A DNA stretch of 64,000 bases from assembly GCA_027886185.1 (NCBI GenBank), contig WOAB01000233.1:643291-707290 (forward strand). The letters run 5' to 3'. Both the position numbers and the translations under genes were made by a program. The notes under the pieces are model-generated. The model was not told where the DNA came from, made no database searches, and saw only the letters and a list, made by a program, of their open reading frames with translations. This DNA is from Rheum nobile (Eukaryota; Streptophyta; Magnoliopsida; Caryophyllales; Polygonaceae). Below are positions 54,184-64,000 of this stretch, piece after piece (position 1 is the first letter of the stretch; each line of letters starts with the position of its first letter).

Positions 54184-54721
54184 TTAGCGCGATGCATTCA
54201 TCGGTATTGTGTCCCCCGTCGTTGTGGAAATAATGCCACTTCTAAGCGACTCTCCTTTTTCTGGCTTCCTAGGCCACTTCACGGCATCGCCAAGTTTGTT
54301 CATCATGTTGGGCACTCCGTTGTGGTTGACGGCGAATGAATAATGTTGTAGAGGAGGATAGAGTTCCCGGTCGAGTTGGAGGTCGTATCGATTGTTGTGA
54401 ATGTTGTTGACCGTTTGGTTAGCAGGTTTTGCATGACGATAAGGCTTGTAGCGTGACTTTGTCTTGTTGACGGGCTTGCTCGGTCGTGGCACTTGGACTT
54501 TCTCGGATGCGAGACCGTCATCTTCTAATCTGATATACGCCATGGCTTTGGCCTGTATGTCTTTGAAGGTTTGACATGGATACTTTGTTAGGTCACAATG
54601 TAGCTCTGACTTCTTGAATAGCCCTCGCCTAAATGCCTTAATGGCGGTGGGGGTGTCACATTGTGGGATTGACACCTTCTCGTCGTTGAACCTGACAAGG
54701 TATTTTCTCAGTGACTCTCCA
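54184..54721 (-). pseudogene. gag: E: gag fragment (5' truncated)
   Basis: The frame starts at the H3 junction with GESLRKYLVRFNDEKVSIPQ and continues ALKAFRRGL-like (IKAFRRGLFKKSELHCDLTK), TFKDIQAKAMAYIRLEDD and a basic, disordered tail. This is the second half of a Tat gag; the first half is absent. Codons run directly into the LTR TGTAGCACC at 54722. Confidence 0.8.
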
Positions 54722-56892
54722 TGTAGCACCACTAAATCACCTTAAGAATATTACCACCAGTGACCTCAGAACACATATCTGAAATCACCCAATGCTTATA
54801 GTACTAATCACAAATACATAAATAATACATAACACTTTTATAATTTATAATAAAGTCTTACAAACGACGTTGTGGAAAATAGCAATTGAATTAAATAACA
54901 ATAAAGTACCGAGACACTTAATGGAAAATACCAAAATTACACAATAGGTCATAAACCTAAAATCTAACTTTGGGATCTTCAACCTTATTATATCAATATA
55001 TTAAAAACAATAGGTGTCTTCAACGTTGGGATTTCGTTTCTTCACACTTTGGAAGAATTACATGTATTCAACGTTGGATTTATGAGAGGTTCTAAGTGGT
55101 AGTATCCAGTTGCTATTATTTTCTCTCGAATAAAAATCAATACACAATATATAACTAAAACTCCCACTAAAACTTAGAAAGTGATATTATTCAAAAGAAG
55201 ACTCCAACGGATTGAGTCTTATAGGAATAATGTATGTTTATTTGGGAACATTTATAATTATCACACAAGGTTTTAAAAACAACTTCTTTGAATAATTGGG
55301 TCCTTAATCAACCTTATCGCATGTGTGTTGTGCAAATTCATATTGGTAAGAGGACCTTCATAGACAAGAGCTCGAGTGTGTTCCACATTGTACTTTTCGC
55401 CCAAAGTATATTAATTATGTGCATAAACACACTTATCTTATTTAATTTTAAAACTTGCATTACGATAAAGATTTTAATCCACATCATCTCGATACGAGAA
55501 TTTGTTATGGGACGAATCCCAAATAATGGCACTAGCTAAGTATACCACCACTTATATTCGAATAAGGGTACGGTCATGACCAAAAGTACTAGGGCAATAA
55601 TCCTCTTAATACCAAGTTTTAAAGAAACAGCTAAACCTCGCAAGATATAACGAATACTCATGCTAACTAAGCATACAAGTCCACACCAATTTTCACACCA
55701 AAGTCCATCTAGCACCATATGATAATAAATATATATACGTGGGACATTGCTAGCAATAGATACAACCTAATGTATGATTCATTTTTCCACACCATTATAC
55801 CACATAAGTTTCCAAACATATTTTTCAACAATATTTATCCCAACTTAAATAAAACAATTAAGTAATTGTCAATTAAGAAAATATGGAATAAATTGCAAGA
55901 GCGAACCACCACTTGCCTTGAACGGGAGCAGTTGCTTTTGACCAACGAATTGGATTCCCGCTTTAATTTCATTCCTAAAAGCGATTCTGAGACGTACCCA
56001 ATTCACACAAAATAAATTATAATTATATAATTTATTCAATAACGAAAATTGAAGGATACTTGTCTCGGTTTCTAATTGAATTTATTTAAATCTAAATAAA
56101 TCAATTATCAAGGCTACACAATATACGATTATTTATACGGTAATAAAAATTATTTAGTCGTATAATCTAATAATCCTAATACAAATAAATTAACTTATTT
56201 AATTTATTTATAGCATTAATTAATCACTTGACTATATATTATATACCTTATAATGTTGAAAAATAACATTATTCAACTTACAATATTAATATAAAAAATA
56301 TGCTTAATTTAATTTTAATACTAATAAAATAAATTAATATATTTATACCTATTTAATCTTAATTAGACGTTTAATTAAGATTAAACAAGAAAAATAAAAA
56401 ATATACAATTCGGACCTCGCACCACCATAGTCGAACAGAGGCGAGACTGAAGTGGCTCGATCCGGCTCGACGAGGCACCACTGGGGTCGGGGCTAGTGTG
56501 GTTCGGATCGGGGCTTCAAGGCGGAGCTCCTGGTAGGGCTAGCGGCGACGGAGGTGCACCGTGGTAGTCAGATTTTGGTGAGAACATACACAATCAGAAA
56601 ATAGAGGATTCAGGGTTTTTGCTCGAAATTGGATGATGAAGGCATTGGTTGGGGTCGAATTCATAGTGTGGAGATAGCCCATAACGAGAGATTCGAAATC
56701 GCCCAAAATCCGGCCCCATTTGATCTGGAATCGGATCGAATTTCACAAAATATCACTGGACGCGTAAAAACGACGTGGCTTGCCTTCTTGGGAGAAATTC
56801 GATCATTCCAGGGAGATTTGCTTCGCAATTTTTGGGGGCTTTTGGACGTGTCGGTCTTATCTACAAAGCCCATAAACTAAATTGAAAATCGT
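54722..56892 (-). mobile_element. H3: H-family LTR, minus orientation, partial
   Basis: It begins TGTAGCACCAC on the plus strand at 54722 and follows H2 through CCAGTGACCTCAGA, GTGGTGGTATAC-type and GCGAACCACCACTTGCC blocks. It stops at 56892, where H4 begins; the first roughly 900 bases of the LTR sense strand are missing. It contains no gene. Confidence 0.7.
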
Positions 56893-59516
56893 TGTAATAT
56901 CCCACTTAAATTATAAGGGTAATATGGTAATTTTAAATTGATAAAAATAAAAGTTGTAAATTTATTTTATTTCTTTTAGAGGAGTAATTTAAATTTTCAT
57001 TAACTTAAGTTCAACGGTTGGATTATGATAATTTTTTGGTACAAATTATCAAATGGGTTATAATAGTATGGTAGAAATAAATAATTAAGTACAACCATTA
57101 ATGTGATTTTGGAAATTTTTAGATATATAATAAAGGTTATAAGAATTATTATGTTTATCCATAAGAGGATAAAATAATAATTAACCTAAGTAGGTTACCT
57201 TTTTAAGTCATGAAATATTTAAATTATGTTAACTTATGTTAATATTAATTTAAATAAAATTATCAAATTAACATAAAGTATTAAGTTAAGGAGAACAAAA
57301 TGTTAAGTATGACAAGGTTAAAATATGTTAAAATGTAATTTCAATCTTAGAATTAACTTAATCTAAAATTTTATCCTTCATAAATTTGGGTTAAAATAAT
57401 TATGTAAACTTAGAATAATAAAATAAATAAGTTTGGATAAATTTTATAATTTTTGTAAAGTGAAATAAGGGTACTTTTGCCCAATTAAGCCAAAGCATGG
57501 GGGTCGACTGCAATTTGTAGAAAATGGGGGTTGTTTTCAACATCCCACCTCTATACATGGAAACTCAATTTCCATGAAGGATTTTGGGTACAAAAAAATT
57601 CGAAATTGGTATAATAAATCAGTGGGAATTATTAGGAAACCAATATCTTCCATCTAGACACATAAATTGGGTGGATTCATCCCCTAGAATATTCGGATTT
57701 TACCCGAAAAGCAACTAGGGCACCTAAAAACACGTTTATGTATATTGGGAAATTGTGGTCCGATTTGAGCTTGATTTGGGCAAAATTTTATATCAATGTG
57801 TAGGGTTTTGAAAGATCTATCCAACCCTTATAAATACCCCTTCAACCATAACGATTTCGGCATTCAATTTCCGCCTCCAAGCTCAAGAACCCTAACCGTG
57901 ATTTCATGGTTGTTCATACACAAAATTAGCCCTCTTCCTAGCTTCGTTTTTGCAATTGGTGGTATCCCTAGAACCACCAAGGAGTCCTCTTCTAAATCCC
58001 TCTAACCCAAGCCCCGGTGGTGGTCTGACGAAGGCGAATTCCTCCGATCTCCAGCAAGTGTCCACCGAGAATTTCCGGGTATGTTCGGCCGTGTATGATT
58101 TTTGAGTTTTGGCTTTGATTTTTTATTAATCTTGGTTAATTATATTAATCTAGATTAGCTAAAATTATGTTAGGCCAAATTAATTTTATTTGGATTAAAT
58201 AGAATTTTTGGGAATATTATATTGTATTATGAATGGTTAAATTATAACTCTTCATCTAGATATTATGAGTGAAAAATTATTGGATTTATAAATAAATTAT
58301 TGGATCAATTTATTTATAATATGATTATTTAGAATATACCACTAATTGATTTTTAGTATCGTATAAATAATTGTTTTCTCGAAAACCTTAAAATCTATTT
58401 ATTTAGAGTTAAGTAAATTCAATTAAAAATCAAGACTTGTACGTATCCTTCAAATGTTGCTATTGAATAAATTATATAATCATAATATATTTGTGTTGTA
58501 TGAATTGGATACATCTCGAAATCGCATCTGTAACAGAAATAAAGCAGGGAGCCAATTTGCTTTTCGAAAGCAACCATCTCCGTTACGATGTTTAAGTTCT
58601 TCGTGATTCAAGGCAAGTGGCGGTTCGCTCTTGCATTTTTTCCAAATTCATCTTAATTTACAATGAATCGATTGTGCTATTAAGTTAGGATAAATATTCT
58701 TAATTTTCGTTTGGAAACTTGTATGTTAAATTGGTGTGTAAATGAACCTTATTATTAGGTTGTATATTTTCTAGTAACTACCCTCATATATATATATATA
58801 TATTATTGTAGGGTTCTAGATGAACTTTGGTATGAATTTGGTGTGGACTTATATGCTAGTTAGCACGAGTATTCGTAGGAACGTTATTTACCTTGTGAGA
58901 TTTAGATGTTTCTTTATAACTTGGTCTTAGAGGATTATTGCCCTAATACTTTTGGTCATGACCTACCCTTATTGTATATAAGTGGTGGTGCACTTAGCTA
59001 GTGCCAAAATTCGGAATTTGTCCCATGATATATATCTCATTGCGAGATTAGTGTGGATTAAAAGCTTTAACGTAAATGCACGTTTTGGAATTAAATAAGA
59101 TAAGTGTTGTTTTGCACATAATTAATATACCCTCGGGCGAGAAGTACAACGTGGAACCCTCCCGGTCTCTCGTCTAAAGTAAGCCCCATTTTCAATTGAA
59201 TTCGCATTATGCGGTAAGGTTAGTCGAGAACCCAAATATTCAATGAGGCACTTTCAAAACTTTGTTGTGATAATTATAAATGTTCCCAAACAAATTCACT
59301 TAATTCCCATAAGACTCAAGTTAGTTGGAGTCTTCTCTTGAAGCATGTCTTTTCTTTCTTTTCAGTAGAAGTATAGTAGTCATATATCGTTTACCGAGTT
59401 TTATTCGAGAAACAAAGGTAGTGACTATATACGACTACAAGAATCATTATGTTTGCACCCTTGTGTAGTCTTGCATTAGACTGACCAACCTTTCTCTTTC
59501 CTTGCATGGTTGGTTG
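56893..59516 (+). mobile_element. H4: H-family LTR, plus orientation, 3' truncated
   Basis: TGTAATATCCCAC at 56893, TATA box at 57829, then the same blocks as H1 up to TTGCATGGTTGGTTG at 59516, where similarity stops about 450 bp before the expected LTR end. It provides the empty-site versions for the H2 and fold-back insertions in H1. Confidence 0.75.
57829..57836 (+). promoter_or_regulatory. TATA box of H4 LTR
   Basis: TATAAATA in CCCTTATAAATACCCC, equivalent to 7396-7403. Confidence 0.55.
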
Positions 59517-59727
59517 TAGACCTGACCAAACACGAGTCCGGGTCGGACCAGACCCTATTTTTCAGCCCATTTTTACGGGTCGGGTCGGCCCGTGGCCCGT
59601 TCAGCGGGCCAGAACCCTTAAGCTTACCCGTCCAGAAGTCCGGGCCGGCCCGGCCTGCGGGCAGCCCGACCAATCTGTTGTTAATTGCTAATTTGCTACT
59701 TTTGCTAAATAAGACTACCAATCTATT
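59517..59727. repeat. GC-rich repeat fragment of unknown class
   Basis: TAGACCTGACCAAACACGAG followed by GGGTCGGGTCGGCCCG-type words, then an AT-rich tail. Similar GGCCCGGCCC-rich ends with a TGGTCAGGTCTA motif recur in plant genomes as I recall, but I cannot name the element. It lies between the H4 break and the LINE tail. Confidence 0.35.
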
Positions 59728-59839
59728 TTTTTTTATAAGATAAAAATTAGACTGGAAACCACAGAATAATCAGTTTCTCAATCTATAGCATCCTTACGGA
59801 TGAGAACTACAAGTTCTGGATCAATTAAAATATCTTCCA

Positions 59840-60308
59840 AGGAACTCCGCTAGCCCAGCTTTGCAATGAAGTCGGCCACCGTGTTAGTTTCTCGAAAGAC
59901 ATGACAAATCTGCACTGAAGAAAATAGTTGTAAAACACAAAGGATATCAGACATTTAAGATTTTAATATCCCAGGGACAGTGCCAGATTTTATTAAGAAC
60001 GTTCACAATGGTAAGGTGTCGCATTCAACTTGAATGTTGGTATATCCTAATTCACGGGCCTTTACCAAAGCAGTTCTGACTACTAAAGTTTCTGTTTTTA
60101 AAGGGGTTGATATTCCACATTTATCACCAAAGAGGAAAATTGGTGTACCTGTGTTGTTTCTGAGAATATAGCCAAAGCTAGATTCACCGTTGGTCTTTGT
60201 AAATCCATCAGTATTAATTTTAATAACATTTTCTGGTGGCTTTTTCCATTTCTTTTTTGGTCGTCTTTGGTTATTGTTTTTGTTAGAGTTTGGTTTATCC
60301 TCTGCCAA
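59840..60308 (-). pseudogene. LINE RNase H domain
   Basis: Frame 60308-60003: a Lys-rich start, then VIKINTDGFTKTNGESSFGY (catalytic D), LKTETLVVRTALVKARELGY (catalytic E) and IQVECDTLPL (catalytic D). After a stop, the last His/Asp region follows in shifted frames (HVFRETNTVADFIAKLG near 59850-59900). This is the RVT_3-type RNase H of plant LINEs. Confidence 0.8.
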
Positions 60309-60419
60309 GCAATCAGGATTCCATTTCTTAGTTTGTTTCCAATTCTCGATTTATTTTTTAATGTAACTTGGTACATCCTTAATTATGTCTACATCATTGT
60401 TTGTTCTTCCAAAGTTTTG

Positions 60420-61007
60420 CTAGTTTCTATAAAACCAGATTCTCCACCACGAAAAAATCAATTCAATTAATTGTGCCTGGTCCGTCTCTTGTCGAATTTC
60501 CTCAATGATTTCATATACTTTTTTATTTCCTATGCTTAGAGACCTAATGATTCCAGAGGTAAGATGATTAATTTTCTCTACTGTTTTAATGGTATGGTTG
60601 CATTGGAATAGGAGATGGTTTAAATCCTTCAATTGTGCATTGCAGCGGACGCACCCCTGGGGGATTGCTACTCCTTTTTCTGTTGACCTTGCTTTGGTCG
60701 GGAGTCCATTTTTCATAATCTTCCAGAGAAATTTAAAAACTTTAGGATAAGTATCCAACTTCCAGATCCAGGACGAATCATAAGCATAGTATATTTTGTT
60801 CTTGTTAATCATATCCATAGCAGATTTTGTTGAGAACCAACCACTTTGACTAGCTTCACAGTACATTCTATCATAAATATTATTCAGGGGTATTGGGATG
60901 GAGATGATTTGTTTGGCTAGATTCTGGGGTAAACATTCTTCGATCATGTCTTTATTCCAGGTTTTGTTTGGTAATATGAAGTCCGCCACCAAAGCATCCT
61001 TGTTCAA
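60420..61007 (-). pseudogene. LINE zf-RVT zinc-binding region
   Basis: A 195-codon frame with GWFSTKSAMDMINKNKI, WIWKLDTYPKVFKFLWKIMK, NGLPTKARSTEKG, then CVRCNAQLKDLNHLLFQC, the C-x2-C-x8-H-x4-C pattern of the zf-RVT domain found between RT and RNase H in plant LINEs. It ends with EQ/AQLIELIFSWWRIWF. Confidence 0.85.
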
Positions 61008-61363
61008 AATTGATTGTGAATTAATGATGTCACGTAAAGGGGTTTTAGAAACTCATTTATCTGCCCAAAATTTGATTGTTCTACCATTTCCCACTTGCCA
61101 GATTAGTCCAAATTTGAATTCATCCAGAAGTTCAATCATTTTAGACCACTGTTAGGAACATGTTCCTTTTTTCTCATATTGTAAAATATGTTGTGTTTTC
61201 AGATATTTTCCAGTAACGACTTTTACCCAAAAGTTTCCTGGCTCTGCTAATATTTTCCATCATAATTTGAATTGAAGTGCTTTATTCATATCCTTTGATT
61301 TTCTCAATCCTAGACCTCCTTGTTGTGTTGGTCTACATTTTTTTCCCAGCCTATGAGAGGTTT

Positions 61364-63009
61364 TTAGGAGTTGTCTTTGTTCCAGAAAAAACTTCTATTC
61401 AATTTATCAAGTTCATTATGGGTATGAGTAGGAAGCATAAAGTTTTGCATAAGGTAATTTGGTCTTGAGGCTAGGTTAGTTTTTATTAATGTTGTTCTTC
61501 CTGCTTGGGAAAGAGAATTTGCTTTCCACTTGGTAAGTTGTTGTGAGCTGATTAAAAGATCAACAAAGGTATGCGAGTTGACTCTACCACTAATGATAGG
61601 ACAACCTAGGTATTTTTCTAGAGAAGTCATGTTTGTGATTGTAAGGATGCCCTGAATTGCTAACTTTCTTTGATTAGTAACCTTTTTTGTTACCTAAAAG
61701 ACAGATTTATGAAAATTCACTTTTTGTCCAGATATTTTGCAATACTTGTTTACAATATACTTAATTTCCTTACAGTTTTCTTGTTTTGCTTTTGAGAAAA
61801 TCACAATGTCATCTGCAAAAGCCAAAAAAAAAGGAATTCGCGTCCCTTGTCTAATGATTTGGAAACCTAAAGGGTTTCGTGGTTTTTCAGAAGCTCGTTG
61901 GAGTTTTCGGGCAAGGATTTTCGATCCTAGAATAAACAGGAAGGGTGAGAGGGGGTCGCCCTAACGAAGTCCTCTTGTTGGTTTAAATATTTCTATGGGT
62001 CCACTGTTGACCAGCACCGAGAAGGAGACAGTTGTAATACATTCTTTTATCCAGTTGATGAATTTCTAATGGAATCCTAACTTCTCCATTATTTTAATAA
62101 TGAAATTCCACTCAATTATGTCATACGCTTTTTTCATATCTAATTTTAAGGCAATGAATCCATCTGCTCCTTTTTATTTATTTAAAAGAGTGAAATATTT
62201 CATGAGCTATTAAGATATTATCTTATATAGCTCTATTTGCAACAAAGGCATCCTGTAAGGGATGAATTAATTTTTCCATAGTTCTTTTAAGTCTTGTTGT
62301 AAGGATTTTCGATATGATTTTTTAAATTGTAGAACATAGACTGATAGGTCTATAGTGATTAGTAGAGTTGGGATTGTCACATTTTGGGATTAAAGATATA
62401 AATGTATGATTTATTTGTTTGAGCAATTTCCTTTAGAGGAAGAAACTCTTTACTGCTTGAATTATAGATGGGCCAACAATATCCCAATATTTTTGATAGA
62501 ATTTTGTTGTCATGCCATCAGGGCCCGGTGATTTATCTGAGCCAATGTCAAAAATGGCCTTCTTAATTTCTTCATTAGAAACATTCCTTGTTAATTCTAC
62601 ATTATCATCTGTAGAGATTTCAGCGTTAATAAGTTCTAGGTTTTCCCGAATTAATCCATAATCCATATTCTCACTTCTAAACCTTTTGATAAAATCATTT
62701 CTGATGTTCTCTTCTCCAATAATGTTTGTTCCTTCGTGGGTTTTGATTTCTTTTATGATTTTTCTATTACGTCTTCCACTTACTATTTTGTGAAAATAGC
62801 TAGCATTGGTATCATTGTATTTTATGTGTTTAACTTTGGCTCTTTGGTTCCAAAAGATCTTTTGAAAGCTAAGGAGTTTTTCTTTTTTTTCAATCAGTCT
62901 GCTTTGTTTTTTAATAAGGTCACTATTAGGGTTTGTACAAATCACAATTTGAATGTCAGATAATTGTTGTTCTATGGTTTGAAGTTGGGTAAACAAGTTT
63001 TCAAACTTC
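61364..63009 (-). pseudogene. LINE reverse transcriptase (decayed)
   Basis: Frame 63009-62433 has NQRAKVKHIKYNDTNASYFH, KAIFDIGSDKSPGPDGMTTK and FYQKYWDIVGPSIIQAVKSF. Shifted frames then give LIPKCDNPNS and HYRPISLCSTI. The catalytic box FADDIVIF is at 61819-61808 (FADD). Frame 61630-61364 has LEKYLGCPIISGRVNSHTF and AGRTTLIKTNLASRPNYLM. Several stops interrupt it. Confidence 0.85.
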
Positions 63010-64000
63010 TATAACACCCCGGGCCAGAGGTGCTACAGTGCCATAGTCCCGAAGGACTATAAGGCGGGTGAAATAATTTTTTTTTGCAAAACATAACCCA
63101 TACATATATAACATATCTCAAAAGCAGCAGCGGAAAACCTGTAAAACATGTCCAGAGTTTGAAATCACAATCAAACCTAACGTGCAGAAAATACAACAAT
63201 TTACAAACCAGAAACCAATACAACAAGTTCGACCACTTCAAGGTCCAAAACGATACGTACAACCAAGTCAAAGTCCAAAACCAAAAGTAGAGCCTTCGAC
63301 CCAAAACCGACGGTGATCAGGATCCTCCTTGCTGACGCTAAATCTGCAAAGCCAGATTGACTGGGGGACCCGATACCCCAGCCAACCGCGGCACGTAAAC
63401 CGAAGCTAGTCAGTCTTTTGAAAGACTGGCAAGACTCTTCAAGCCAAAACAGTTTAAAAACACATAGCATTGTCACGACAATCCAATCATGTCAAACAAC
63501 AACCTACCACACAATATATATATATATAACTATACTTAACCAATATCACTCCGACCAACCAACCACATCTCACACCTATACGCACATTATCACATAACAA
63601 TTCATTTCTCATCTTTATTCGGTTCTTCACTATGCTAATATGTTCAATTCAACTTTCAATCAACTCAGGTTCACAACCTTGATTAGTTACAATCAATCAC
63701 TATAGCACACGTAAATTCACAACCACAACCAATGGCCAACAATGACCCACAACCACAACTAATAACAATCAACGCAACCAACCTTCATAATCCACTAGTT
63801 ACCATAAACAACCATACCAACAGAAATCCGCCTCATAAAGAACTAATTTTGAACGATAAGTCACTAGCCAATAATCAATATCCAACATAAAACCAATAAC
63901 CAAAACACACAATCAATCTTCGCCAACACAACCACTTAATCAAGCGCACAGTCAATATCATCACAAAATCACTTACTCAGGTACACAACCAACATTCAAC
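63010..64000 (-). mobile_element. LTR-like sequence at the right edge (partial)
   Basis: It begins TATAACACCCCGGG (compare TGTAACACC in D and H) and, read on the minus strand, contains the block with CAGTCTTT-TG-AAAGACTG (63411-63428) and CGCGGTTGGCTGGGGTATCG, as in H and D. The rest to 64000 is AC-rich with no gene. It is probably the end of an LTR whose remainder lies outside the window. Confidence 0.55.

Larger units (their letters stand above)
59728..63009 (-). mobile_element. L1-type LINE, 5' truncated in this window
   Basis: The minus-strand order is RT, zf-RVT-like zinc domain and RNase H, ending near an A-rich tail (AAAAAAAAA at 59728-59737). The upstream endonuclease domain is not present; an LTR starts at 63010. 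There are many stops and frameshifts, so it is an old copy. RNase H and zf-RVT place it with plant L1 elements. Confidence 0.85.

Overview
This window looks like nuclear DNA from a flowering plant, probably a eudicot, in a gene-poor heterochromatic region. I found no host protein-coding gene. Nearly all of it is LTR retrotransposon sequence nested several levels deep, plus one LINE, one fold-back DNA element and one Cassandra element. The plant assignment rests on the Tat and Athila-type Ty3/gypsy lineages, a Sirevirus-like Ty1/copia element, Cassandra with its 5S rRNA insert, and primer binding sites for tRNA-Asp and tRNA-iMet.

The backbone is an old Tat-lineage Ty3/gypsy element (E, minus strand). 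Its gag-pol runs from 54721 down to 15025 and is cut into pieces. Right to left: gag, protease, RT and the RNase H link (54721-52118); Cassandra (51607-52117); a short link (51606-51422); Sirevirus-like copia G (44696-51421, TSD CTCTT); RNase H (44695-44364); Athila-like A2 (about 39165-44363); pre-integrase linker (about 38860-38588); element F (28464-38587); integrase zinc region (28463-28095); element C (15767-28094, TSD GATGC); integrase core and C-terminus (15766-15025); 3' region; solo LTR H1 (6428-14803); and the rest of the 3' region with a 70-bp tandem array (5003-6427).

Second-level insertions: D, a gag-only chromovirus-like element, lies inside the gag gene of C (18009-24332). B, a non-autonomous Athila-like element, lies inside F (29531-35258). 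A solo copia LTR splits the 5' LTR of F (36859-37787). An inverted solo LTR (8262-11356) and a fold-back element (about 11470-13598) sit inside H1. The left edge (1-5002) is the 5' part of a third Athila-like element, A1. The right edge holds two head-to-head H-family LTRs (54722-59516), a 5'-truncated LINE (59728-63009) and the start of another LTR (63010-64000).

A1, A2 and B form one non-autonomous group. Each has a tRNA-Asp PBS, a short gag tail, a protease-like segment that lacks its active site, a conserved stop, and a likely small intron just after it. C and F form a second non-autonomous group (LTR-gag-LTR); C carries a long open reading frame I cannot assign.

Three observations stand out. 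(1) GC-rich palindromes of 16-22 bp are scattered through A1, A2, B and D. Their arms differ between families but keep pairing, and they sit at corresponding places in different elements. (2) A complete tRNA-Asp sequence with its CCA end lies at the LTR/PBS junction of B, followed by a 29-bp piece of gag and a second PBS, as expected if reverse transcription ran through the whole primer tRNA and then switched template twice. (3) The 842-codon open frame of C has no recognisable pol domain.
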